A stretch of DNA of 64,000 bases from Sulfurimonas gotlandica GD1. Lineage in GTDB: Bacteria > Campylobacterota > Campylobacteria > Campylobacterales > Sulfurimonadaceae. Below the pieces are notes generated by a model, which saw only the letters and a list, made by a program, of their open reading frames with translations, searched no databases and was not told the origin of the DNA. Below, one piece after another: positions 52,275-60,778 of the stretch; within the stretch, counting starts at the first letter, position 1, and each line of letters starts with the position of its first letter. The position numbers were made by a program, and so were the translations under genes. Location: contig NZ_AFRZ01000001.1 in assembly GCF_000242915.1 (NCBI RefSeq), positions 1,364,001 to 1,428,000 on the forward strand, in the 5' to 3' direction.

Positions 52275-53474
52275 ATGTTAAAAAAAATATTAGTTTCGGT
52301 GCTATTTGTCGGATTGTTTTTTCAGGGATGTACTAAGCAGGTTTTAAATCTTAGCAATGTGCCTATTAAACAAAAAGTTCCGATGGAAGACGTAACAAAA
52401 GCAATTCAGGCAGGTGCTTTCCAAAAGGGTTGGACTACTAGAGTAGTAAAACCAGGAGAGATTGAGGCTGAGATAGTAATTAAAAACTATATGGCAAAAG
52501 TAAAAATAAATTATGATACAACTAATTACAGTATAAGTTATATGGATAGTAAAAATCTAAAATATGATGGAACAAAAGTACATAGAACTTATAACTCTTG
52601 GGTGGCAAACCTTAAAAAAAATATAGATGCTAGATTAGCATTGGATAATTCTAATGCACAGATAGGTACTCCATTGGCTGTAAATGGAAATCATAAAGCA
52701 AAAAATGGCAGTTCTTCAGGTTACCCATATACATTTAAAAAATCTGTCAAAGAAAAAGAAGATTCTTTCGCACTTGTAATAGGGATAAGCAGGTATCAAC
52801 AAAATACTCCGGTTGAATACGCAGATACATCGGCTCTAGCTTTTGCAGAACTGGCAAATAAAACCTTCGGTATACCAAAACAAAATATTATAACCCTTGT
52901 AAATGATGAGGCTACATCTGGGCAGTTAAAAGCAAAGATTGAATTATTAAAAGAGCTTGCAGATAAACGAGGCAATATCTATATATATTTTGCCGGACAT
53001 GGTGTTCCTGGTAAAGATGGTAGCACATATATGTTGCCATATGATATGACTGCAGATGGCATACATTTGGAGCCAAGCTTGAAACTGGATAATATTTATG
53101 CAAAACTATCAACATTAAATGTAAAAAATGTATTTGTGTTTATGGATAGTTGTTTCAGCGGGAAAGATGATAAGGGAGGCTTGTTATACAGAGGTGTAGC
53201 ACCAGTTCTTAAGAGCAAAAAAACTGTTATAGATGCGGATAACATTACTATTATTACAGCAGGTCAATCAACTGATTTCGCAAATGACTATAGAGACAAG
53301 GGACAAAGAATGTTTTCTTACTATCTTATAAAAGAGTTGTCTGATGGCGAAACTAATCTAAATAAGATTTATCCTGAAATAAAAAGCAGTGTTAAGAGAT
53401 CATCGTTAATGAAGGGAATTGGTTATAAACAAGTTCCTCAAATTTACGGAAATAAATCGGTGCTGTTATATTAA
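52275..53474 (+). CDS. Caspase-fold (C14) lipoprotein
   Basis: A 399-aa exported lipoprotein (lipobox LFFQGC, Cys19). Residues 30-120 are a small domain ending SYMDSKNLKYDGTKVHRTYN, a pattern seen in other short bacterial lipoproteins. Residues 163-399 are a caspase/metacaspase domain: FALVIGISRYQ, then the catalytic His242 (YFAGHGVPG) and Cys293 (FMDSCFSG). The dyad is intact, so it may be an active protease on the outer membrane or in the periplasm. It overlaps the next gene by one nucleotide. Confidence 0.9.
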   Translation: MLKKILVSVLFVGLFFQGCTKQVLNLSNVPIKQKVPMEDVTKAIQAGAFQKGWTTRVVKPGEIEAEIVIKNYMAKVKINYDTTNYSISYMDSKNLKYDGTKVHRTYNSWVANLKKNIDARLALDNSNAQIGTPLAVNGNHKAKNGSSSGYPYTFKKSVKEKEDSFALVIGISRYQQNTPVEYADTSALAFAELANKTFGIPKQNIITLVNDEATSGQLKAKIELLKELADKRGNIYIYFAGHGVPGKDGSTYMLPYDMTADGIHLEPSLKLDNIYAKLSTLNVKNVFVFMDSCFSGKDDKGGLLYRGVAPVLKSKKTVIDADNITIITAGQSTDFANDYRDKGQRMFSYYLIKELSDGETNLNKIYPEIKSSVKRSSLMKGIGYKQVPQIYGNKSVLLY

Positions 53475-54430
53475 TGAATAAAATATTTTTTCTTTTTCTT
53501 GTACCAATTTTGTCTTTTGCATCACCTGCGTGGATGTTTAATTTAAAACATGATAAAAATTATATTATCGGGTATGGAATGGATACTTCACTTGAAAAAG
53601 CAAAGCAGAATGCTATGATGGATATCACACATTCCATATCTGTAAGCGTAGAGTCAAATGTTGATATATCTACAAAAGACAACAACGGTAAAGCCAGCAA
53701 TAATTCTTCTGTAGATTTACACACTCGCTCAAAAGCTATATTGAGTGGTGTTGAATTTATAAAAATCGAGCAAAACAAAGATTTATGGTGGGTAGCTGCA
53801 AAATATGACAACTCTCCTGTTGAGATAAAGTTTAGAAAATCTTTGCCTGAGACTTTTAAAGATGAAAATCAAAACAGATATTTAAAAAATACTCCTCTTG
53901 GTAAAAGCATAGATGCTGAGTTAAAACATAAGCTTAACTATAATGTAGTCAGAAAAGACAACCTTTGGCAGTTAAAGTATAGAGATGTGCTGGTTCCGAT
54001 AAACCAAGTGAACTTCTATAAACTATTTTCAAATCAAAAAACTAAAGCTATCTCAATGAAAGCAAATCAAAAGATTTATGTTACTCATGATGAGATGTTC
54101 TTTGAATTGGAGCACAAAAAGAGTGGGTATATATCTATTTTATATGTTGAGCATAATGGAAAAGTAGGTGTTCTTTTATCAAATAAAAAATCAGACAAAT
54201 CTTTTAAATATCCTGATGCAAAAAATGAAGATGTTTTTAAAATAGCAAATCCATACGGTAAAACTATACGAGAACTTTATGTAGCAATCTATTCGAAAGA
54301 ACCTATAGATCTCAATCAGTTTGAAAATGTTGGTCACAGTCTTCTTGATGATAGTAACTTTGCTTTTGAGAAGTTACTATCTTTGTTACAGGAGTATGAT
54401 TACTCTACGTATGCAATAAAGATTAGATAA
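53474..54430 (+). CDS. LPP20-like/DUF4384 exported protein, partner of the caspase lipoprotein
   Basis: A 318-aa protein with signal peptide (MNKIFFLFLVPILSFA), an LPP20-like N-terminal domain (about 20-115, with GYGMDTSLEKAKQNAMMDI) and a C-terminal domain (about 205-300: EMFFELEHKKSGYISILYVE, IRELYVAIYSKEPID) that fits DUF4384. DUF4384 is often joined to caspase domains, which supports a partnership with the preceding gene. Start and stop overlap (TAATG), indicating coupling. Confidence 0.75.
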   Translation: MNKIFFLFLVPILSFASPAWMFNLKHDKNYIIGYGMDTSLEKAKQNAMMDITHSISVSVESNVDISTKDNNGKASNNSSVDLHTRSKAILSGVEFIKIEQNKDLWWVAAKYDNSPVEIKFRKSLPETFKDENQNRYLKNTPLGKSIDAELKHKLNYNVVRKDNLWQLKYRDVLVPINQVNFYKLFSNQKTKAISMKANQKIYVTHDEMFFELEHKKSGYISILYVEHNGKVGVLLSNKKSDKSFKYPDAKNEDVFKIANPYGKTIRELYVAIYSKEPIDLNQFENVGHSLLDDSNFAFEKLLSLLQEYDYSTYAIKIR

Positions 54431-54431
54431 T

Positions 54432-54803
54432 TTACTGCAAGGCTATAACAAAAACACCAGATGCTATAAGTTTCTTAGAATGACTTGCTTCAAAACTGAA
54501 ATAAGTCAATGCATCTAGAGCATGCTGGTAAGTTACTCTAATATCGTACTCTAAAGATTCTGCTTTTTTTATAAGCTTGACATTCTTTAGAGTCACTAAA
54601 AACCCCATCTTTCCTTCGCCATCACTAAATGCAGCACTACTTTGTGCGGCTGCTTCAACAAGCATGGAAAGTGTTGGTAAAGATTCAAACTCAGCTCTTA
54701 CAAGAGCTGAAGTCTCATCTTTTGAGATAATATATTTTGCAAATCTTACAGGTGCCTGATGAGGTAGATTTAACTCTTTCACAGCTCTACTTCTATTATG
54801 CAT
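54432..54803 (-). CDS. Hot-dog dehydratase (ApeP-like)
   Basis: A 123-aa hot-dog protein with NLPHQAPVRFAKYI (catalytic His) and LSMLVEAAAQSSAAF helix, typical of the COG4706/ApeP dehydratases that work with aryl polyene ketosynthases. The ATG at 54803 is used here; a GTG at 54782 giving a 4-nt GTGA overlap with the preceding gene is an equally likely start and would remove seven residues. Last gene of the four-gene minus-strand block that ends 2 nt from the LPP20 gene. Confidence 0.82.
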   Translation of the reverse strand: MHNRSRAVKELNLPHQAPVRFAKYIISKDETSALVRAEFESLPTLSMLVEAAAQSSAAFSDGEGKMGFLVTLKNVKLIKKAESLEYDIRVTYQHALDALTYFSFEASHSKKLIASGVFVIALQ

Positions 54804-55420
54804 CTATCATTTTCTTTACACAAATCATATAAGTTTTTCATCCATTCTAAAGAGTTTGGTACACCAGCAAGAGCGTTATTTTGTATTATTAAGTTTGCTG
54901 AATCTTCTGTTTTTTTAATGACAAAAGCTATACCGTATTCAAGTTCATCTTTACACTTGTTTAAAACATCAACACCATCAAAATTCATAGCTTCAATTGC
55001 GCATACAAAAACTTGCGTCTTGCTTTGCAGAGCTAAAGCACCTTGTTGCATAACAGTGTATGAAGTATTGTCACCAGATGATAAAGTAAGTATTTCATCT
55101 GTATTGCACTCAACTATAGAGTGATAAGAGGGAGCAGTATTGTAAACAGAGTTTTGAAAGGCGGTTGGGCTTACTGCTTCTTTAGAATTTATAGCTTCTA
55201 ATATAGCTACACTATCTCCAAGTTCTCCATAGGCACTTCCATAAACTATAGCACCTTTTTGAAAGTCACATTCATGTGCAAGGTAAATCAGTATTTTTGA
55301 ACTTCGACTTAGCCTACGTCTGATCATCATCTTTGTGACAAGCTCTTTTTCATTGAGGTTTTCAATTTTTAAAGGGTGATGAATAATAGCCTTTTTTATG
55401 ATCTCAACATTAACTTTCAT
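54779..55420 (-). CDS. Beta-ketoacyl synthase chain length factor (ApeC-like)
   Basis: A 213-aa protein with SPTAFQNSVYNTAPSYHSI and LTLSSGDNTSYTVM, the signature of the short ketosynthase-like chain-length-factor family (Pfam PF13723). The usual active-site Cys is absent. The ATG at 55420 has GGAG 6 nt upstream and overlaps the ketosynthase stop by 11 nt; 15 further codons upstream are unlikely. ApeC forms a heterodimer with the ketosynthase ApeO in aryl polyene synthesis, matching the gene order here. Confidence 0.83.
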   Translation of the reverse strand: MKVNVEIIKKAIIHHPLKIENLNEKELVTKMMIRRRLSRSSKILIYLAHECDFQKGAIVYGSAYGELGDSVAILEAINSKEAVSPTAFQNSVYNTAPSYHSIVECNTDEILTLSSGDNTSYTVMQQGALALQSKTQVFVCAIEAMNFDGVDVLNKCKDELEYGIAFVIKKTEDSANLIIQNNALAGVPNSLEWMKNLYDLCKENDRCIIEVEL

Positions 55421-56513
55421 TAACAACTCCAAAAACAAGTGCAACATTATTTCCGCCAAAAGCAAAAGAGTTGCTGAGTGCGTACTCTATCTTTGATTCT
55501 CTTGCATCTGATATTAGGTTTATATCTTTTTCTTTTTGTGTGCAATCGAGTTGAGGAGGCATTAGTTGTTTTTTTAGAGCTTCTACGCATATTATTGCTT
55601 CTATGGCTCCGGCAGCACCAAGAGTATGGCCTAAGTTTGATTTTGATGAACTAACAGCTACTTCATTGCCAAATATTTCAAGTATTGCATTTGCCTCTGA
55701 TTCATCGTTTGCCTGTGTGCCAGTTCCATGAGCATTGATATAGCCAATTTGATTTGCTTCTATATTAGCATCTGATAGTGCTTTATTTATAGCAGATATT
55801 GCTCCAGTTGAAGTTGGATCTGGATTCGCAATATGGTAAGCATCACTGCTTGCACCACAACCACATAACTCCACAGAGTTTTTAGTTGGAAAATTTTGAA
55901 GCAGTAAAGCGCCGATGCCTTCGGCTACATTCATCCCTTTTCTCTCACTCTTAAAAGGTGTACAAATTTCATCAGATAAAATGCCTAAAGAACTAAAACC
56001 AAAAACAGTAGTAGAACATATCTCATCAGCACCTACTACTAAAATATTTTCATATGCATTTATAGCAATAAGCTCTTTTGCAGTTTTTAGCGCATTTGCA
56101 CTAGAGGTACAAGCGGTTGAATATGAGCGATGTGATAAGAAATTAAACTTAGCATCTAAAGTAGAAGCTATGACGTTTATAGTGTGTTTTTGCGGATTGA
56201 TATTTTTGTAGTTTTTATCTTTAAAAAGGATCTTTTCTGTTGTTGCCATACCACCAACTGATGAGCCTACAAGCAGAAGGGTGTTTGAAAAATCTTTTAA
56301 GTTAGAAGCATTTAGAACTTCTTTAACACTTTTAATAAGAAGTTCATCGAAGTTAAAACCTTTTTCAAACTTTCCTATACATACTTTTTTTTCACTGACA
56401 ATATTATCATAAACGCTTAAAGCACTTTTTTTATGAAACACAGCGTCTAAAGTCTTTTTAGTGTCTCCTGAAGCGCTTTGCATGGCACAAGCAGTTATGT
56501 ATGTTTTACTCAA
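55410..56513 (-). CDS. Beta-ketoacyl-ACP synthase (KS 3, ApeO-like)
   Basis: A 367-aa ketosynthase with Cys135 (STACTSSANALKTA), NAHGTGTQANDE and LGHTLGAAGAIEA. With the chain-length factor, ACP 3 and the ApeP-like dehydratase it forms a complete aryl polyene elongation block. It starts 4 nt inside the end of the ACP gene. Confidence 0.92.
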   Translation of the reverse strand: MSKTYITACAMQSASGDTKKTLDAVFHKKSALSVYDNIVSEKKVCIGKFEKGFNFDELLIKSVKEVLNASNLKDFSNTLLLVGSSVGGMATTEKILFKDKNYKNINPQKHTINVIASTLDAKFNFLSHRSYSTACTSSANALKTAKELIAINAYENILVVGADEICSTTVFGFSSLGILSDEICTPFKSERKGMNVAEGIGALLLQNFPTKNSVELCGCGASSDAYHIANPDPTSTGAISAINKALSDANIEANQIGYINAHGTGTQANDESEANAILEIFGNEVAVSSSKSNLGHTLGAAGAIEAIICVEALKKQLMPPQLDCTQKEKDINLISDARESKIEYALSNSFAFGGNNVALVFGVVNES

Positions 56514-56767
56514 TTTTTTAATTGCTCATTTATGTATGCTGTTAATGATTCACAAGAAGCGAATATATTTTCAGCTTCAGCCATATTAGTAACTTTAACA
56601 CCAAATTCTTTTTCTAAAATCAGAGTTAGCTCAATAGCATCTACGGAGTCTAGTCCAAGACCTTCATCCCCAAAAAGTGGCATATCATCTTCTATCTCAT
56701 CTGGGCTAATATCTTCAAGGCTTAAGCCTTGAATAATTTTGTTTTTTAAATCTTCAATATTTACCAT
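56510..56767 (-). CDS. Acyl carrier protein 3
   Basis: An 85-aa ACP with Ser41 in GLGLDSVDAIEL. It resembles ACP 2 (both open with [L]-[D/N]-I-[E]-x-L-K and contain SPDEIE/TPDEIE), suggesting duplication. It heads the separate four-gene block and shares the upstream gap with mgtE, transcribed the other way. Confidence 0.92.
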   Translation of the reverse strand: MVNIEDLKNKIIQGLSLEDISPDEIEDDMPLFGDEGLGLDSVDAIELTLILEKEFGVKVTNMAEAENIFASCESLTAYINEQLKN

Positions 56768-56900
56768 AATAATTTTTCCTTTTATGAAGATATATTATAC
56801 ATTATTACTCTTTTAACTTAATTATGAATGTAATGGTATAGGCATCTTAAATATTACTTTGATTTGAATTTAACGTATCATGACAATTAAGTAATTAGGG

Positions 56901-56906
56901 TATAAT
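56901..56906 (+). promoter_or_regulatory. -10 element immediately before mgtE
   Basis: TATAAT at 56901-56906 is followed by only 8 nt before the mgtE ATG. With transcription usually starting 6-8 nt after a -10, the mRNA would be leaderless or nearly so. No ribosome site lies in the proper window (AGGG is about 15 nt away). Confidence 0.5.
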
Positions 56907-56914
56907 TCCAATAT

Positions 56915-58243
56915 ATGAATAAGTTAAAAGAGTATTTAAATTCTCATGAGATTAGTGAGATTCACCCATCCGATATTGCTAAAATTTTAAAGCAGCTAGA
57001 TGATAGCGAGTTTACTGACGCCATAAAACTAGTTCCAAAAAATTTGATTGGTGATGTTGCTCTTGCCCTTCCTGATAGATACTTTGATGATGTTGTTGAG
57101 TCTCTTAGTGTAGACGAGTTGTCTCACGCTGTTAGTGAACTTGAATCTGATGATCAGTTAGAGTTTATGCAGGGGCTTGGAGAAGTTGATGAGAATGTAG
57201 CATCTCAGGTTTTTGATACTTTGCATGAAGATGACAGGCAAGAGATAACGAAGCTTCAAACATATGACGAAGACGAAGCCGGCAGGTATATGCAGCTGGA
57301 AGTTTTCACTGCTTTGAAAGATGAGATAGTACATGATGTAGTAAAACGATTTGCTGCTCTTAGAAAGGCTAATGAGCTTGAAAATGTTCAAAATCTATTT
57401 ATTACAAATAAAGAGAATAAGCTTCGATATACAGTTGGTTTAGATGATTTGTTGATATTTGATTTTACTAAAACATTAAAAGAAAATATTGAAGATAGTG
57501 ATGATAGTTTTGAGCCAAAAATAGCTTATGACAGAGATGATATAAAAGAAGTAGTTCACTACTTTGAAGAGTATGACCTCTCTGTTATGCCAATTGTAAA
57601 TGCTTATGGTGTTTTACTTGGTCGTATTACTTCAGATGATATCTATGACATCATCAATGAACATGCAACAGAACAGATGTATAACCTTGCCGGGGTTGAT
57701 GATGAAGCGGAAGAGGATGATGAGATATTAAAAGCTGGACGTAAGCGTGCTACTTGGTTGTCTCTTAACCTCTTTACAGCTATCGCTGCTTCTTTGGTAA
57801 TTGGTATGTTTTCAAATACGCTTGAGAGCATGGTTGCACTTGCTGTTCTTATGCCAATTGTTGCATCTATGGGTGGAAATGCTGGAACTCAAAGTTTAAC
57901 AGTTGTTGTAAGACAATTAGCACTTGGTGAAATATCACAAGGCGATGCAATGAGGATTATAAAAAAAGAGGTAAGTATTTCTCTTGGTAATGGCATCTTA
58001 TTTGCTATAATTATGGGTTTTGTTGCTGCTGCATGGTTTGACATGTCAATGCTTGGAGTAGTCATCGCCCTTAGTATGGTCATAAACCTCCTTGCCGCAG
58101 GCTTTTTTGGTGCAATAATACCTCTATTTTTACAGAGAATGGATATTGATCCAGCCATAGGAAGTACAGTTATTTTAACAACTGTAACAGATGTTGTAGG
58201 GTTTTTGAGTTTTCTAGGTCTTGCAACACTAATTTTATTATAA
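56915..58243 (+). CDS. mgtE: Magnesium transporter MgtE
   Basis: A 442-aa MgtE: an N-terminal superhelical domain (IHPSDIAKILKQLD), two CBS domains (VMPIVNAYGVLLGRITSDDI) that sense Mg2+, and five membrane helices with LMPIVASMGGNAGTQSLTVV lining the pore. It imports Mg2+ under CBS control. The N-terminus MNKLKEYLNSHEISEIHPSD agrees with the family, so the near-leaderless start appears genuine. Followed 21 nt later by the CNNM-type gene. Confidence 0.95.
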   Translation: MNKLKEYLNSHEISEIHPSDIAKILKQLDDSEFTDAIKLVPKNLIGDVALALPDRYFDDVVESLSVDELSHAVSELESDDQLEFMQGLGEVDENVASQVFDTLHEDDRQEITKLQTYDEDEAGRYMQLEVFTALKDEIVHDVVKRFAALRKANELENVQNLFITNKENKLRYTVGLDDLLIFDFTKTLKENIEDSDDSFEPKIAYDRDDIKEVVHYFEEYDLSVMPIVNAYGVLLGRITSDDIYDIINEHATEQMYNLAGVDDEAEEDDEILKAGRKRATWLSLNLFTAIAASLVIGMFSNTLESMVALAVLMPIVASMGGNAGTQSLTVVVRQLALGEISQGDAMRIIKKEVSISLGNGILFAIIMGFVAAAWFDMSMLGVVIALSMVINLLAAGFFGAIIPLFLQRMDIDPAIGSTVILTTVTDVVGFLSFLGLATLILL

Positions 58244-58264
58244 TTTAAAGGATATTCAAAATAA

Positions 58265-59368
58265 ATGGATTTATTAATTCTATTTTTCGTTTTGTCAGTG
58301 AGTGTTTCGTTTTTGTGTTCGATTTTAGAGTCTGTACTTTTATCGGTAAATATGTCATATATTTCGGTGTTAGAGAAAGAGAAGCCAAAAATTGGAAGAT
58401 ACTTAAGACTTCATAAAGAAAATATTAATAAATCAATTGCCTCAATTTTAATATTGAATACAATTGCAAATACATTAGGTGCAGCAGCAGTTGGAGCACA
58501 AGCTTCCATTCTTTTTGGAAATGAAGCAGTAGTTTATGTATCAATAGTTTTAACATTCGCTATTTTATTTCTATCAGAAATTATTCCTAAAACTATCGGA
58601 GCAATTTATTGGAAGCAGTTAGCTCCTATGTCGGCTCAATTTATTAGAGTTTTTATCTTTATAACTTATCCAATCATTTTAAGTACACTTTTTGTTACAA
58701 ATAGAATATCTAGAGGAAAGCAAAATGCAAATAGTTTAACGAAAGAAGAACTACTTCACAGTATGCTTCTTAGTGAAGATGACGGTATTATTGACGAAAA
58801 AGAATCTGATTTTATTGAGAATATTTTAAATCTGAACAAAATAAAAGTAAGAGATGTCCTTACCCCTAGAAGTGTTGTTTTTGGAATTGATGAAACGATG
58901 AGTGTTAAAGAGATTTTAGAGACAAAAGGCGCTATATTTAAGTTTTCTCGTATTCCTGTATACAATGGTTCTCTTGAAGATGTGACGGGAATAGTTTTAA
59001 CTAAAAAGATATTTAAACAAGCATTGAAAGATGATAGTGTTAGTGTAGGTTCTATAAAAAAAGATATATTTACCATCAATGAAAACATTCCAGTTTCAAA
59101 GGCTCTAGACCTATTTATATCTAAAAAAGATCATATGTTCTTAGTAATAGATAACTATGACCAAACAGAAGGAATACTTACTTTAGAAGATTGTGTTGAG
59201 ACAATTTTAGGTGTAGAGATCGTAGACGAGAGTGATACTACAGAAGATATGCGCGAACTTGCAAAAAGAAGAATGAAACAAAAAAGAAAAAATAAGGCAA
59301 ACAGCGAAGCTAAAGAAAATGCCTTGAGGTATGAAGCAACTAACATGTCTACAGATATAAAAAAGTAA
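58265..59368 (+). CDS. CNNM/CorC (DUF21-CBS) membrane protein
   Basis: A 367-aa protein: DUF21 transmembrane domain (about 1-150, LFLSEIIPKTIGAIYWKQLA), then a CBS pair (RDVLTPRSVVFGIDETMSVK, FLVIDNYDQTEGILTLEDCV). The C-terminal CorC/HlyC domain is missing; instead a short Lys/Arg-rich tail ends the chain. Relatives export or regulate Mg2+ and Co2+ (CorB/CorC) or were called haemolysins. Pairing with mgtE supports a Mg2+ role. Confidence 0.87.
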   Translation: MDLLILFFVLSVSVSFLCSILESVLLSVNMSYISVLEKEKPKIGRYLRLHKENINKSIASILILNTIANTLGAAAVGAQASILFGNEAVVYVSIVLTFAILFLSEIIPKTIGAIYWKQLAPMSAQFIRVFIFITYPIILSTLFVTNRISRGKQNANSLTKEELLHSMLLSEDDGIIDEKESDFIENILNLNKIKVRDVLTPRSVVFGIDETMSVKEILETKGAIFKFSRIPVYNGSLEDVTGIVLTKKIFKQALKDDSVSVGSIKKDIFTINENIPVSKALDLFISKKDHMFLVIDNYDQTEGILTLEDCVETILGVEIVDESDTTEDMRELAKRRMKQKRKNKANSEAKENALRYEATNMSTDIKK

Positions 59369-59475
59369 TACCGCACCCTAAAGGGGAAAGTAGTACGGTA
59401 TTGCTTTGAATCTAAGGGAAGTGACCGAAAGAAATCTATACTTCATGAGGACATAAAGTCCTATATTTCTCTTTC
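59367..59475. other. Structured intergenic region with three inverted repeats
   Basis: AATACCGCAC/GTACGGTATT (59367-59376 and 59393-59402, one mismatch) overlaps the preceding stop codon. Then GAAAGAAAT (59427-59435) faces ATTTCTCTTTC (59465-59475), enclosing AGGAC-ataaa-GTCCT (59448-59462). The first may end mgtE/CNNM transcripts; the nested second structure could terminate the convergent flavoprotein gene or be part of a small RNA. Neither has a long U-tract. Confidence 0.45.
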
Positions 59476-59532
59476 TTGACTCGTATTGTAAAGTTAAAAA
59501 GTGTGGATAAAGTGTGAGTTATGAACATTATA

Positions 59533-60717
59533 TCAGATACCTGGTATTCTTGGTATCTTGTTTAGTTTAGATAGTTTGCAGTACACACCCCATCCTTTTT
59601 TTAGCCAATGACCAACTATAGGAAGAGGAATCATAAGAGCTCTTTTATTATCTCTATAAATAAATGAAGCACCATTGCCACTATCCATGATACAAAGAAT
59701 ATTTATGTGCTCTTGGTAACCTTTGAATTCTGATTTTCCTTGATCTTTTTGCGCAATATTAAAAGCGACATTTCTAGCCATTATTTCTGCAACATGACCT
59801 TGTTTAGCTCTCCAGTCTGCTCCTTCTAAAGCTGCAATATCACCTATGGCATAAATATTAGTTGGCATATCACTCTCATTAAATACAACATGACACTGAT
59901 CGTCAATAGTTATAAATCCAGCTTCATTAGTTGGAAGGTCTGACTCTCTTACAATATTATGACCATCTCCGGCAGCAATGAACATTGTAAAGTCTGATTC
60001 TAATTTTGTATCATCTTCAAATATAATACCATTAGCTTCAAATGCTTTGATTTTTTTACCAAAATGTTGGTTAATACCAAGTTTTTTAAAAAATACTGCC
60101 ATCATTTTAAGAGCTTTTTGACCCATTCTTTTTCCAGGTTCGGGCATTGGTGCAAAAAATGTCAATTCAAAATTATCTCTAATCCCTTTCTTCTTTAAAA
60201 GGTTATGAATATTAAAAAGTAGCTCAAATGCTGGTCCTCCACGAACAGCAGAAGTGTCTTTTGGATTTCCTCCAAAACCGAAGCAGATTTTACCGCTTCC
60301 TTTTTCTATAAGGGCTTCAATAGAATCTCTAATTTGTATAGACTGCTCAGGTGCACCACAGATAGATAGTGTATTTTCTATACCTTTATGCTTCATCTTT
60401 GAAGCACCCATAGCTAGTATAACATGGTCGTAATCTTTTAAAACTTCTCCAGAAGCCAGTGTGTAAAAGTTTTGTTTTGCATTTATATTTACAAGAGCAT
60501 CAACCACTAAGTTGAAGCCGTGTACTTTTTTTAGTGCATTTAAATCTATACAAACATCCTCAAAAATTTGTTCTCTAGTTGGAATCCAGATTGAAGTAGG
60601 GTAGATGAAGAAGTAATCTCTTTCACTTACTAAAGTGACATCATAATTTGATTTTCTTAAAAAGATTGCAGCTTCAAGACCAGCAAAGCCACCCCCAATA
60701 ATTAAAACAGTTTTCAT
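59533..60717 (-). CDS. FAD-dependent oxidoreductase of the sulfide:quinone oxidoreductase superfamily
   Basis: A 394-aa flavoprotein: VLIIGGGFAGLEAAIFLRKS (FAD site), IYAIGDIAALEGADW (second FAD contact), and an amphipathic C-terminus (HWLKKGWGVYCKLSKLNKIP) that could bind the membrane. Cys120 and Cys342 (ILCIMDSGNGASF) fit two of the three SQR cysteines, but the middle one is replaced: GGPAFE is preceded by Arg159 where SCFGPAYE-type enzymes have Cys. So the substrate may not be sulfide, or it is a divergent SQR type or FccB-like enzyme. Start at ATG 60717 with AAAGG upstream. Confidence 0.8.
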   Translation of the reverse strand: MKTVLIIGGGFAGLEAAIFLRKSNYDVTLVSERDYFFIYPTSIWIPTREQIFEDVCIDLNALKKVHGFNLVVDALVNINAKQNFYTLASGEVLKDYDHVILAMGASKMKHKGIENTLSICGAPEQSIQIRDSIEALIEKGSGKICFGFGGNPKDTSAVRGGPAFELLFNIHNLLKKKGIRDNFELTFFAPMPEPGKRMGQKALKMMAVFFKKLGINQHFGKKIKAFEANGIIFEDDTKLESDFTMFIAAGDGHNIVRESDLPTNEAGFITIDDQCHVVFNESDMPTNIYAIGDIAALEGADWRAKQGHVAEIMARNVAFNIAQKDQGKSEFKGYQEHINILCIMDSGNGASFIYRDNKRALMIPLPIVGHWLKKGWGVYCKLSKLNKIPRIPGI

Positions 60718-60778
60718 AAGTACCTTTGTATAAAACATAATAATAAAAAATATTACAACAAGTGATATTAAAACTCTA

